64,000 nucleotides of DNA from positions 2,852,001-2,916,000 of the forward strand of contig OZ244900.1 in the NCBI GenBank assembly GCA_965221595.1, written 5' to 3'. Under the pieces are notes generated by a model. It did no database searches. It was given only the letters and a program-made list of their open reading frames with translations, and had not been told where the DNA came from. Shown piece after piece: positions 10,322-18,109 of this stretch; within the stretch, counting starts at the first letter, position 1, and every line of letters starts with the position of its first letter. A program made the position numbers and the translations under genes. This DNA comes from JAAXGX01 sp965221595 (GTDB lineage: Bacteria > Acidobacteriota > Vicinamibacteria > Vicinamibacterales > UBA8438).

Positions 10322-10591
10322 GTGAAGCAGGGAATCCATCCAAAGTATCACGAGTTGGAGGTGCGGTGCGCCTGCGGCGCGACGTGGCGCACCCGGTCCA
10401 CGAAGGACGAGTTGCACCTGGAGATCTGCTCGAGCTGCCATCCCTTCTTCACCGGCCGTCAGAAGCTCGTCGATACCGAGGGCCGCGTCGAGCGCTTCAC
10501 CAAGAAGTACGGCAAGGTGACCGTGGCCGCCCGCCTGCAGCAGGAGGCTGCCCGCCGGAAGCAGGCGGCCATCCGCCGCGCGACATCCTGA
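10322..10591 (+). CDS. rpmE: 50S ribosomal protein L31, zinc-binding type
   Basis: L31 bridges the two ribosomal subunits. The 89-residue product from the GTG at 10322 starts with the family's KQGIHPKYHE and carries the zinc ligands of the C+ form (CAC near residue 17 and CSSC near residue 37), then FTGRQKLVDTEGRVERF. The GTG start is favoured over an upstream in-frame ATG at 10292 because a GGGGAGG ribosome-binding site (10307-10313) is correctly spaced before it and because it gives the standard N-terminus. The alanine/arginine-rich tail of about 20 residues is longer than the E. coli form. Confidence 0.92.
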   Translation: MKQGIHPKYHELEVRCACGATWRTRSTKDELHLEICSSCHPFFTGRQKLVDTEGRVERFTKKYGKVTVAARLQQEAARRKQAAIRRATS

Positions 10592-10669
10592 CGCTGCGAC
10601 TCCGCCAGGATCGGGTGCAGCATACCTGTGTGCCGCGTCAGCGAAGCCTTCGCCGCCCACGAGATGCAG

Positions 10670-10686
10670 GTCGGCATGAAGCCGAC
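10670..10686. terminator. Possible weak hairpin between convergent genes
   Basis: GTCGGC-ATGAA-GCCGAC forms a six-base-pair stem with a five-base loop in the 178-base gap between rpmE and the convergent secreted-protein gene. No T-tract follows, so its role as a terminator is only suggested by position. Confidence 0.2.
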
Positions 10687-10769
10687 GTTCTGACTGCGTC
10701 GCGCCGCTCCCGATGCATCCGGGACGGCGACGCCCTGGCGCCGCCATCGCCCCGAGACGACTTCCAGAT

Positions 10770-11366
10770 CTAGCGGCCCGGCAGCATGATGTGCGCCGCG
10801 GAGGTGCCGACCTCCATGACGTAGGCGCCGGCCTTGCGGTACTCGCCCCCGCCCTCCTCGTTGTCCGGCAGGCCGAGCGACTCGCTCGTCGCGAACGGGA
10901 CGGCAATGGTCATGTGCAGCCGGGTCGCCGAGATGTCCTGACCGCTCACCGTGTAGTAGACGCTGCCGAACTTCGAGAGCTCGCGCGTGCCGTTCTCCTC
11001 GGCCTCGGCGCGCATCGCTGCAATCTCGTCCTGCGTCTTGCCGGACATGTTCCACGCCCGGTTCTGCTGGATGCGGGCGATGTTGTCCATGTCGGTGCAC
11101 TGCACGCTGAACGCGCGACCGGGTTCGTCCGAGCGGTCCCAACAGACGAGGTTGTTGGTGCCTTCGCGCAGCACCTCGTATTCGCCCTCGTTGTCGAGGC
11201 GAATCACCGTCGCGTCGTCCCGCAGCAGCGGCGGCGCCGCCATGACCGCGGTCTCAATCGCGATCTCCTTGGCCTGCATGTCGAGATCGTCCTCGACGGA
11301 CTGCGCCGCCGCCGGCAGCCCGGCCGCCAGCGCCAGCACGCAAACGCCAAGCACCATTCGTCTCAT
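10770..11366 (-). CDS. Secreted protein of unknown function
   Basis: A 198-residue protein with an N-terminal signal peptide (MRRMVLGVCVLALAAGLPAAAQ, cleavage likely after AAA-Q) and a mature domain of mixed polarity containing one conserved-looking Cys pair (VCWD and VQCTD). The ATG at 11366 is chosen over an upstream TTG because a GGGAG ribosome-binding site lies at the right distance before it. I do not recognise the family. It is convergent with rpmE and stands apart from the neighbouring genes. Confidence 0.6.
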   Translation of the reverse strand: MRRMVLGVCVLALAAGLPAAAQSVEDDLDMQAKEIAIETAVMAAPPLLRDDATVIRLDNEGEYEVLREGTNNLVCWDRSDEPGRAFSVQCTDMDNIARIQQNRAWNMSGKTQDEIAAMRAEAEENGTRELSKFGSVYYTVSGQDISATRLHMTIAVPFATSESLGLPDNEEGGGEYRKAGAYVMEVGTSAAHIMLPGR

Positions 11367-11449
11367 CGGTCGTCTCCCTTCCAATGCCCACGTGCACGCG
11401 CCGCCAGCGGGCCGTGCTGGTACATCATCTCACGTCGCGCGTGCGATAG

Positions 11450-11833
11450 CCTTGGAGCCGGGAACGACCCGACTTCGCTCCGGCCCGCCGGGAGTCGCGG
11501 GATGGAAGCAGAGAACGTGCCTGGGCGGTCGAGCGGGGTTTGCAACTCTGCGCCCGGAACGCCATCGACATTGCGAGCCATATCGGTTCTGCCGCCGGTC
11601 TCGATCCGGACACCTACGGCTCGTCCATCGACTGCCTGGTCCCAGCGGGCGTGCTGCCGCAGATCTTCGGACAGCGCTTCCGTGCGGTGGCCGGCTTTCG
11701 CAACGTGCTCGTGCACGGCTACCTGGAAGTCGACCTGGATCTCGTCGCCGCGTTTCTCGCCGAGCATCTCGACCACTTCGAGGAGTTCGCCGGTTACGTC
11801 GAGCGCTGGCTCGAAGACGGGTCGAACGTCTGA
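11450..11833 (+). pseudogene. HepT-like toxin (HEPN RNase family) remnant, N-terminus lost
   Basis: The translated frame reads AWAVERGLQLCARNAIDIAS and later RNVLVHGYLEVD, which is the HepT signature including the catalytic RX4HXY motif (11699-11722). HepT is the HEPN-domain partner of MntA-type nucleotidyltransferases in a toxin-antitoxin system. Here the frame is closed by a stop at 11447-11449 and no ATG or GTG start is found before the conserved core; only a TTG at 11540 inside it. About 30 N-terminal residues of the normal 140-residue family length are missing, and no MntA partner lies beside it. I read it as a remnant, though expression from the internal TTG cannot be excluded. Confidence 0.7.
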
Positions 11834-11863
11834 TCTCCCACCGCTCGAACGCTGCCGTAGCCG

Positions 11864-12955
11864 TCAGGCGTCCTGGAACTTGCGGCGGATCCAGTCCAGC
11901 GTCACGCGGTCGAACTCCTCCGGCTGCTCCTGCTGCGTCCAGTGGCCGCAGTCGGCGATGACGTAACGCTCGAGGTCGGGGATGAACGACGGCATGCGGT
12001 CGGACGAGGACGGGCGCAGGATGGTGTCGTTCTCGGCCCCCACGTAGAGGCACGGCACCTCGATGTCGCCGGACGGCGCCGCCGCGCCGCCACCCATGTT
12101 CGCCCGGTAGTAGCTGAGGCCCCCGGTGAACCCGGTCGCCTCGAACGTCTCCACCCAGTAGTCGAGGACGTCCGGGGGCAGGATGAGCTCACCCTGGTAG
12201 TTGCCCTCCTCGATCATCCGCAGCATGTCCATGGTCTTCTCGGCCGAGTCGGGCGGGTAGCGGCGCATGTTCTCGACGTCCCAGTACCAGCCCCGCCGGA
12301 AGATCATCTCCAGCCCCCGCCGCACGTCGCGCGAGAAGACCGCCTCGGCGCGGCCCGGCTCGCGGAACGTCGCCGCGTAGTAGTTCTCGGTGAAGACGAT
12401 CAGCGGCTCCTCGGCCGGCTCGCTCGGCGGCGGGCCGCCCGACGCGGGCGTGTTCACCCCGATGACGCCGAGTACGCGGTCCGGGTGGAGCCGCGGCATG
12501 GCCCACACCACCGCCCCGCCCCAGTCGTGGCCGCAGAAGATGGCTTGCTCGATGTCGAGGGCGTCGAGCAGGCCGACGAGGTCGGCGCAGAGGTTGGGAA
12601 TCGCGTAGCCCGCGACGTCCGCGGGCCGGTCGGTCAGCCCGTAGCCGCGCATGTCGGGGGCGATGGCGCGCAGGCCCGCCGCCGGATACGAGCGCAGCTG
12701 GTGGCGCCACGAGTAGGCCAGTTCGGGAAAGCCGTGCACGAACACCACCGGCAGGCCCTCGCCCCGCTCGTACACCCCCATCCGGATGCCGTTGGTGGTC
12801 ACGAACTGCGGCGCGGGCATGCCGGGCGCCGGCCGCACCGCCACTTGACCGAGCAGGGCCAGCGGCCGGACGAAGGGCGCCGCGGCGATCGCAACGGCGG
12901 TCCGGCCCAGGAAGCGGCGGCGGGAAAACGATGCGGGGACGGTGGGTCGGTCCAT
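11864..12955 (-). CDS. Tat-exported alpha/beta hydrolase, epoxide-hydrolase-like
   Basis: A 363-residue protein with a twin-arginine signal (FSRRRFLGRTAVAIAAAPFV, within the first 30 residues), so folded export is expected. The hydrolase core has the oxyanion HGFPE motif, the nucleophile elbow GHDWGG with Asp as nucleophile as in epoxide hydrolases and dehalogenases, and a catalytic His in CGHWTQQEQP. Two Tyr-bearing lid segments are plausible. ATG 12955 is preferred to a TTG 33 bases upstream. The substrate cannot be told. It borders the degraded defence-gene region and faces the HepT remnant. Confidence 0.85.
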   Translation of the reverse strand: MDRPTVPASFSRRRFLGRTAVAIAAAPFVRPLALLGQVAVRPAPGMPAPQFVTTNGIRMGVYERGEGLPVVFVHGFPELAYSWRHQLRSYPAAGLRAIAPDMRGYGLTDRPADVAGYAIPNLCADLVGLLDALDIEQAIFCGHDWGGAVVWAMPRLHPDRVLGVIGVNTPASGGPPPSEPAEEPLIVFTENYYAATFREPGRAEAVFSRDVRRGLEMIFRRGWYWDVENMRRYPPDSAEKTMDMLRMIEEGNYQGELILPPDVLDYWVETFEATGFTGGLSYYRANMGGGAAAPSGDIEVPCLYVGAENDTILRPSSSDRMPSFIPDLERYVIADCGHWTQQEQPEEFDRVTLDWIRRKFQDA

Positions 12956-13038
12956 GCGGTTACGGCTCTGTTCAGCCAGTTCAGTCAAGGCGATGTACTC
13001 CTGTCTCTGCAGAGCGGGCGACCGTCACAGGTGCTGCG

Positions 13039-13619
13039 GGACCAGGGCGTAGCATACTCCACCGGCTCGTCGGCCTGCGCGGCGTCGGCAAGACGGTTCT
13101 GTTGAACCGTTTCGCCGAGATCGCCGAAACCGAAGGGGTGCCGGTCGCGTTCATCGAAGCCTCCGAGAACGGCGACTTCCGCAAGCTGCTCGCATTACAG
13201 CTGCGCAAGATCCTGCTCGCGTGGAACGGCCACGTCCGTCGGGCGGTCACCACCGCGCTGGGTGTGCTCAAGTCGTTCACGCTCAAGCTGCCAGGCGGGG
13301 CCTCGATCGCCATCGGCGTGGATGCGCTTGCCGGGCAGGCCGATACGGGTCTGCTGGCGGAAGATCTCCTCGATCTGCTCGTTGCGGCCGGCAAGGCTGC
13401 CCGCGCGTGCGATGCCGGGCTGATGGTGGCGGTTCTCGGGCCGGGTCCCCAGCGCTCTGGCGACATCGCGGCCAAGCTCGGGTGGAGGTCGAGTCGGTCG
13501 CTCCGCGCCGGTCCGATCTCATCGCCAAGGGCATGATCTACAGCCCGGCGCATAGGGACACGGCGTTCACGGTCCCGCTCTTCGATCAATTTCTCCTGCG
13601 AGCGCTGCCGGACCGCTGA
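13039..13619 (+). pseudogene. AAA-family ATPase (Cdc6/Orc1-like ATP-binding protein), internally deleted and frameshifted
   Basis: The N-terminal half carries an intact Walker A, GLRGVGKT (13072-13095), followed by VLLNRFAEIAE, typical of a family of about 400-residue P-loop ATPases. After GLMVAV the frame jumps straight to LGPGPQRSGDIAAKLG, which belongs to the C-terminal winged-helix part, so roughly 200 residues including Walker B are missing. Near 13485 the reading frame then shifts: the genuine C-terminus, SDLIAKGMIYSPAHRDTA and VPLFDQFLLR, continues in another frame to a stop at 13617-13619. The N-terminal 30 or so residues also appear to be absent. A dead gene with two independent lesions. 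Confidence 0.75.
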
Positions 13620-13764
13620 CGTGCGCCCGCCGCCCGAGGCGCCAGCACCCGGAACAAACCGAAGTCCAGCGGTGGCTTCACGCTGTCCGAACCGATCCCG
13701 GTCACGAAGTCGGCCAGCGCATTCAGCTGCGCCCGCTCAAGCCCCTGCGCCCGGCGCGCGTCGG

Positions 13765-14025
13765 TCAAGCCGTCCTCGCTGGCGGCCTGCAGGCGGAAGC
13801 GGTCCACGGCGGGTCGGACAGCCGCAGGATGTCCTCGTCGTCTACCGCAGGGAAGTAGGGCCGCTGCCGCAGCCCGGGCAGCTTGTCCTTCAGCCGGGCG
13901 AGGAAGTGCTTGCGGCGCGCATCTTCCGAATCGAAGGTGAGGCCCAGGCGCTTCACGGGCGCGGTGTCCGCCGCCGCGTCAGGCCGGCGGAACGGTCCGG
14001 GGTCGGGATCACCCTTCGCCGCCAC
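13765..14025 (-). pseudogene. N-terminal fragment of a large DNA methyltransferase
   Basis: An 86-residue frame with GTG start four bases after the Uma2 stop. The segment KRLGLTFDSEDARRKHFLAR through EDEDILRLSDPPW-type sequence matches the N-terminus of large site-specific DNA methyltransferases, with DPPW as the likely catalytic motif IV. The frame then degenerates into unrelated residues and stops. A second minus-strand open stretch (13586-13807, containing AQLNALADFVTGIGSD) follows in another frame; it could be a further part of the same gene or of another lost gene, and I cannot assign it. Intact relatives are many hundreds of residues long, so this is a relic. Confidence 0.5.
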
Positions 14026-14029
14026 GGTC

Positions 14030-14629
14030 TCAAGACGGGAAGACGTCGTCCAGGTCGATCTGCAGGCCTGCGAATAGCGGCGAACGGAGCGTCTCGCCTC
14101 TACCGAAGGTGCGGGTGAGGGTGAGCGCGACGCGGCGCCGGCGGTAGCCGGACACGGTCTCCTCTACCGGATCGACCAGCCAGTACTCCGCCACACCGTG
14201 GCACTCGTAGAGGCCCCGCTTGTAGCCCCGATCCCGTTCGGCCGTTGCCGCGGAGAGTATCTCCACCACCAGATCGGGCGCGCCCCGTACGTTGTCGCCG
14301 CCGCGCAGCACGTGCTCGCGGTCGCGCGAGACGAACAACAGATCGGGTTGCACGACGTCGGTGGCGGCCAGCACCACGTCGCAGGGGGTAAAGAAGAACT
14401 CGCCCAGGGCGCGTTCCTCTATGAACTGCGCCAGCCGGCGCCCCAGGCGGGACTGCACCCGCTGGTGCATCAGATTCGGGGCGGGGACCATGACCAGATC
14501 GCCGTCCAGCAGCTCGTAGCGCTCGTCGTCCGGCGCGGTGCGGTAGTCCTCGTAAGTGAATCTGGCGACGGGTTGCGTGGTACCCACCTGGGTGTTTCTC
14601 TCCATGCCACGACTAATGGTGGCGACCAT
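14030..14629 (-). CDS. Uma2 family putative endonuclease (DUF820)
   Basis: A 199-residue protein of the PD-(D/E)XK-like Uma2 fold: YELLDGDLVMVPAP near the N-terminus, VVQPDLLFVS in the middle and PDLVVEILSAAT with the putative catalytic Glu. Length and motif order are normal, and no lesion is seen. Members are abundant in cyanobacteria and acidobacteria; a nuclease role is predicted from fold and largely untested. A second ATG at 14605 would remove eight residues; neither has a clear ribosome-binding site. It sits among defence-gene remnants. Confidence 0.82.
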   Translation of the reverse strand: MVATISRGMERNTQVGTTQPVARFTYEDYRTAPDDERYELLDGDLVMVPAPNLMHQRVQSRLGRRLAQFIEERALGEFFFTPCDVVLAATDVVQPDLLFVSRDREHVLRGGDNVRGAPDLVVEILSAATAERDRGYKRGLYECHGVAEYWLVDPVEETVSGYRRRRVALTLTRTFGRGETLRSPLFAGLQIDLDDVFPS

Positions 14630-14720
14630 GATAGCCCGTTCCGGACCGCCGGATGATGCCAGCGTCGCGCAACGGCGGCACGTGCCGGCGGCGGAAGAAT
14701 GTCCGGTGGGTCACGCCGAC
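14616..14720 (-). pseudogene. Possible winged-helix C-terminal remnant (Fic/AlbA-type)
   Basis: One minus-strand frame reads VGVTHRTFFRRRHVPPLRDA followed by GIIRR, resembling the C-terminal winged helix found in Fic-domain and AlbA-type regulators. It is only about 35 residues, begins inside the BrxF remnant in another frame and ends at the Uma2 start. Short and without an upstream domain, it is at best a relic; chance resemblance is possible. Confidence 0.3.
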
Positions 14721-15049
14721 GCGCTGCACGAGCGCGAGAAGGCTTCGCGCATATCGCACGCGTCCACGATGCGACGCCGGTGCGCCGTCATCGGCAGCGC
14801 GTCGCGACCCAGCACCTCGTCGAGCAGTGCGGGCAGGCGGAGCGACCGCTCGCGCCCGGTGAGGTCGAGCATCCGCCACGACAGATCCAGGTTGACGTTG
14901 ACGAGCGGCGCCCCCGTGCGCTCGGCGACCTGCCGCAACGCCTCGGTCTTGCCCACGCCGATCGGTGCAGCCACGAGGATGAGCCGGTGGTAGAGCGCCT
15001 CGGCAGCGTCGATGCGGGCCAGCACTTTCTCGGCGAGAGCATCCGGCAT
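14711..15049 (-). pseudogene. brxF: BREX-3 P-loop protein BrxF, truncated
   Basis: The first 75 or so of 112 residues match BrxF, the small P-loop protein of type 3 BREX phage-defence systems: YHRLILVAAPIGVGKTEALR with a Walker A variant, then APLVNVNLDLSWRMLDLT and RLPALLDEVLG. Intact BrxF proteins continue to about 150 residues with a DNIE-type Walker B; here the sequence turns into unrelated arginine- and serine-rich residues and stops. No brxC, pglX, pglZ or brxA is present in the window, unless the methyltransferase fragment downstream is one of them. I regard it as a remnant of a former BREX-like locus. Confidence 0.6.
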
Positions 15050-15100
15050 GGCTTTCGTCGAGCAGGAGTCTACCCCGTTCTACGCAGCCGGACGGCCGTA

Positions 15101-15106
15101 TACAAT
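15101..15106 (+). promoter_or_regulatory. Possible -10 element of the CMD-protein gene
   Basis: TACAAT within TATACAAT lies 51 bases before the ATG at 15157, in a 107-base intergenic gap. A TTCTAC at 15078-15083 is 17 bases upstream but matches the -35 consensus poorly. Supported mainly by being the only AT-rich hexamer in the gap. Confidence 0.35.
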
Positions 15107-15156
15107 GCGGAGGCAGGAGCGGGGCGCCCCGGTGACCGGCGGCGACTCCGGGAGTC

Positions 15157-15969
15157 ATGACCATGAAGAAATCCGTTGTCGCAGTCCTGTTTCTCCTCGC
15201 CGGCGCAGCGGGCTTCGGCGCGCTGCCCGGCGGCACGCTCGGCGGCGCGGCCGCGGCCGCCCAGGAAGTCGAGGTGCCGCCGGTTCCCAGCCCGGACCTG
15301 TACGCCGGGTCGCCGTATCTGCGCGAGCTGCGGAACTCGCTGGTTTACGGCGAGATCTGGGAGCGACCCCAGCTCTCGAAGCGCGACCGCAGCCTCATCA
15401 CCATCGCCGTGCTGCAGGCGCTGACCCGCGAAGAGCTGGCCATCCACATCCCGCGCGGGCTCGACAACGGTCTCACGCCCGAGGAGATTTCCGAGATCAT
15501 CCTGCACGTGACCTTCTACGCCGGGTGGCCCACCGGCGTGCAGGCCTCGCTGACGGCGGCCGCGGCGTTCGAGGAGCGGGGGCTGACGCTCGGCGACCTG
15601 CCCCGCGCGCCGGCGCCCGACACCGAGGTGACGACGCCCACGGGACTCAGCGACGCCTACCGGGCGGTCCCGCGGCTCGGTGCCCTCAGGAACAGCCTGC
15701 TCTACGGGAACATCTGGGAGCGGCCGCTGCTCTCCAAGCGCGACCGCAGCCTCGTGACAGTGGCGGTCAACCAGGCGCTGTACGTCACGAACGAGCTGCG
15801 GCTGCACATCGACCGCGCCCTGGACCAGAACGGCGTGACGCCGCAGGAGCTGTCGGAGGTGGTCCTGCACGTGACCTTCTACGCCGGGTGGCCCGCGGCG
15901 GTCAACGCCGGCCGGCTGCTCACCGCCGCGCTGGACGCGCGCGGCCTCGCGTTCGACGCGTTGCAGTAG
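15157..15969 (+). CDS. Exported protein with two carboxymuconolactone decarboxylase (CMD) domains
   Basis: A 270-residue protein with a signal peptide (KKSVVAVLFLLAGAAGFGAL and an AAAAAQ cleavage region) followed by two homologous CMD/AhpD-like domains at about 45-135 and 165-260. Each repeat has LRNSL(V/L)YG(E/N)IWERP, LSKRDRSL(I/V)T and LHVTFYAGWP. AhpD-type CXXC catalytic cysteines are absent, so peroxidase activity is unlikely; gamma-carboxymuconolactone-decarboxylase-like chemistry or an unknown role is possible. The duplication lies within one polypeptide, presumably mimicking the usual dimer. It follows the degraded defence region and is convergent with the SDR gene. Confidence 0.85.
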   Translation: MTMKKSVVAVLFLLAGAAGFGALPGGTLGGAAAAAQEVEVPPVPSPDLYAGSPYLRELRNSLVYGEIWERPQLSKRDRSLITIAVLQALTREELAIHIPRGLDNGLTPEEISEIILHVTFYAGWPTGVQASLTAAAAFEERGLTLGDLPRAPAPDTEVTTPTGLSDAYRAVPRLGALRNSLLYGNIWERPLLSKRDRSLVTVAVNQALYVTNELRLHIDRALDQNGVTPQELSEVVLHVTFYAGWPAAVNAGRLLTAALDARGLAFDALQ

Positions 15970-16022
15970 GATGTGCCGCCGGCGGCGGACGCTGGGGGTG
16001 CGGGTCGCAGCCCCGTCCAGTT

Positions 16023-16802
16023 TCAGAAAAGGGAGCGCGACTGGCAGCCGTCGACGGTCAGCGACGCTCCGCTGATCCAGCTCGCCCGCGGCGAGGCCAG
16101 GAAGGCCACGACGTCGCCGACCTCCTCCGCCCGGCCGAAGCGGCCGAAAGGCAGGTTGAGCCGTACGAACTCGGCCATGCCGGCCGGGTCCTCCTGTTGC
16201 CGGCGGTGCCACGAGCCGCCTGGAAAGGAAATGGAGCCGGGGGCCACGCTGTTCACCCGGATGTTGTCGCCGGCGAGCTGCTGCGCCAGCGCCTTGGCGA
16301 GGCTGATCTCGGCCGCCTTCACCGCGTTGTAGGTCATGCGACCGCCTGCCTCACGACCCCAGATGGAGGCGATCATGATGATGGCCCCGCCGCCGGCCTT
16401 TCGCAGGTGCGGCACGGCCAGGCGCGACGCCCGGATGGCCGGATAGAGGGTCTCGTCGAACGCGGCGCGCCAGTCGTCGTCAGTGGCCTCCAGCAGTCCG
16501 CCGCCGCCCGCGCGGCCCACGTTGTTGACCAGGACGTCGAGCCGCCCGAAGGTCTCGGCCGTCCGGCCGACGACGGTCGCGACATCGCCGGGGTCGGTCA
16601 GGTCCACCGGCACGGCCAGGATTCGCCCGCTGCCGCCGGCTTCCTGCTCGAGCCGGGCGGCGGCGGCGGCCAGCCGCTCCTCGCCGCGGGCGCAGATGCA
16701 GACGCGGCACCCCTCGCGCGCCAGCGCCGCGGCGCTGGCGAGGCCCAGCCCGCGGCTCGAGCCCGTGACGAGCGCCACTCTGTCCTGCAGTTGAAGGTCC
16801 AT
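16023..16802 (-). CDS. SDR family NAD(P)-dependent oxidoreductase
   Basis: A 259-residue classical short-chain dehydrogenase/reductase: cofactor loop TGSSRGLG (about 14-21), the NNVG motif, catalytic Ser in MIASIWG and the YNAVK Tyr/Lys pair, with SVAPGS after it. Sequence resembles 3-oxoacyl-ACP reductase/glucose dehydrogenase-type SDRs; the substrate is undetermined. It lies 13 bases downstream of the DUF547 gene on the same strand, so the two are probably co-transcribed. Confidence 0.9.
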   Translation of the reverse strand: MDLQLQDRVALVTGSSRGLGLASAAALAREGCRVCICARGEERLAAAAARLEQEAGGSGRILAVPVDLTDPGDVATVVGRTAETFGRLDVLVNNVGRAGGGGLLEATDDDWRAAFDETLYPAIRASRLAVPHLRKAGGGAIIMIASIWGREAGGRMTYNAVKAAEISLAKALAQQLAGDNIRVNSVAPGSISFPGGSWHRRQQEDPAGMAEFVRLNLPFGRFGRAEEVGDVVAFLASPRASWISGASLTVDGCQSRSLF

Positions 16803-16815
16803 TTCCCCCCGCCGC

Positions 16816-17643
16816 TTACGGCCGGCCGCCGGTGAGGTCGTTGAGCCGCCAGTCGAACGGCTGATAGCGCAGCGTGAACTCGTTCGCCTGCAGGAACGCC
16901 CGCTCGCTCGGAAACAGCGCCGGCTCGACCAGCGTCAGGATGGCGCGCTCGATGGGCGCCCGCCCGGCGGCGTCCCAACCCCCCTCGACGTGGGCGGCAA
17001 TCAGGTCCGCCTCGCGCCAACCCAGGATGGAGCTGACCCGCACCTCCTGCGCGAGGTGGTCCAGCCGTACGTGGCTCGGGTCCGTCGCGAACTCCCGAAC
17101 CACCGCTGCAAGCTGCACCTCCAGGCGGCCGGCGGCATAGACCTCGCTCCGCAGTCGGCCACTACCCACGGCGCCGCGACCCAGTGCCAGGAACAGCCGC
17201 GGATCGCCGAAGGTCGACAGCACGCCGGTCTCGATGGCGTCGAGCGTCAGACTGCGTCCCGCAACGCGGTGCGTGCGCCCGTCGAAGGCGCCCGGGATCT
17301 GCCGGATGCTGTCGGCCGGATAGTTGGCCGCCCGGGCCCGGATGGGATAGTGGTCGATCACGGTGCGCAGCACCAGACCGTTGTAGGCATTGAGCCAGAA
17401 GGCCTTCCGGTCCGCAGCCGGCCAGCCGGCGAAGCCGGGCGGCTCGACAGCAATCGACCCCACGAAGCGGTCGAGACCGGCGCGGTCCAGTCGCAACGCG
17501 GCGTAGTAGACGAGGCCGTCGCGCACGTACAGATCCAACAGCCGGTCGAGCGCAGCGACACCGGGAGCCGGCTGCGCGCGGCCCGCCGCACCCAGGACAC
17601 CCGCCATCAGCAGTGCACACGCCAGCCGCGATTTCAACCGCAC
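16816..17643 (-). CDS. Exported DUF547 domain protein
   Basis: A 275-residue protein beginning with a signal peptide (ALLMAGVLGAAGRAQP) and containing the DUF547 core: KAFWLNAYNGLVLRTVIDHY, later DPRLFLALGRGAVGSGRL and a C-terminal RYQPFDWRLND. DUF547 proteins are secreted or periplasmic and resemble cysteine-protease-fold proteins, function unknown. The start is GTG 17643. Likely operon with the downstream SDR. Confidence 0.85.
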   Translation of the reverse strand: MRLKSRLACALLMAGVLGAAGRAQPAPGVAALDRLLDLYVRDGLVYYAALRLDRAGLDRFVGSIAVEPPGFAGWPAADRKAFWLNAYNGLVLRTVIDHYPIRARAANYPADSIRQIPGAFDGRTHRVAGRSLTLDAIETGVLSTFGDPRLFLALGRGAVGSGRLRSEVYAAGRLEVQLAAVVREFATDPSHVRLDHLAQEVRVSSILGWREADLIAAHVEGGWDAAGRAPIERAILTLVEPALFPSERAFLQANEFTLRYQPFDWRLNDLTGGRP

Positions 17644-17705
17644 GCTTGGCCTCTCTCACCGGAAACGGGCATGATACAACAGGCGTCTGAGGACGGGCTG
17701 AAGGC

Positions 17706-18056
17706 ATGTTGGCAGCGGCTGCACTCGGTATGGTGCTCTACGGGCTCTTCTCCCTGGTGGGCGGCGTGGCCGATCTGCTCGGCTCTGGCCCGCTCGAATG
17801 GTGGGCCGACCTCTGGCTCATGGCCGGCGGCGCGATGCTGGTCTGCGGTGCGGTCTTCGTGCGCGCCTCGATGCCGGGCGGCTTGGCGCTCGCGGTGGCC
17901 GGGCTGCTGGCCCTGCAGTCCATCAGCCTGCACAACGCCGGACACCTGTACGGGCAGGTACTGGTCGTGCCGCAGCTGCTCCGCCTGCTCTTCGCCGGCT
18001 TGCTCGTGGCGCTCGCCTGGTTCGGCTGGGAGTCGCCGGACGACGCGCCGTCGTAG
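17706..18056 (+). CDS. Small integral membrane protein, unknown function
   Basis: A 116-residue protein with about four hydrophobic segments (residues 1-25, 33-52, 57-75 and 85-108) and a short polar C-terminus. No family recognised. It is divergent from the DUF547 gene (62 bases between starts) and convergent with nrdJ. Confidence 0.65.
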   Translation: MLAAAALGMVLYGLFSLVGGVADLLGSGPLEWWADLWLMAGGAMLVCGAVFVRASMPGGLALAVAGLLALQSISLHNAGHLYGQVLVVPQLLRLLFAGLLVALAWFGWESPDDAPS

Positions 18057-18079
18057 TGTCGCCGTCCGAGCGACCTGGC

Positions 18080-18104
18080 AGCCAGGGTGCCGGCACGCCT
18101 GGCT
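18080..18104. terminator. Hairpin between convergent genes, candidate bidirectional terminator
   Basis: AGCCAGG (18080-18086) pairs with CCTGGCT (18098-18104); the intervening bases contain the palindrome GTGCCGGCAC, so the stem can extend inward. It lies in the 95-base gap between the convergent membrane-protein gene and nrdJ. A run of ten G follows at 18110-18119; there is no T-tract, so intrinsic termination is uncertain. Confidence 0.4.
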
Positions 18105-18109
18105 GAGCC

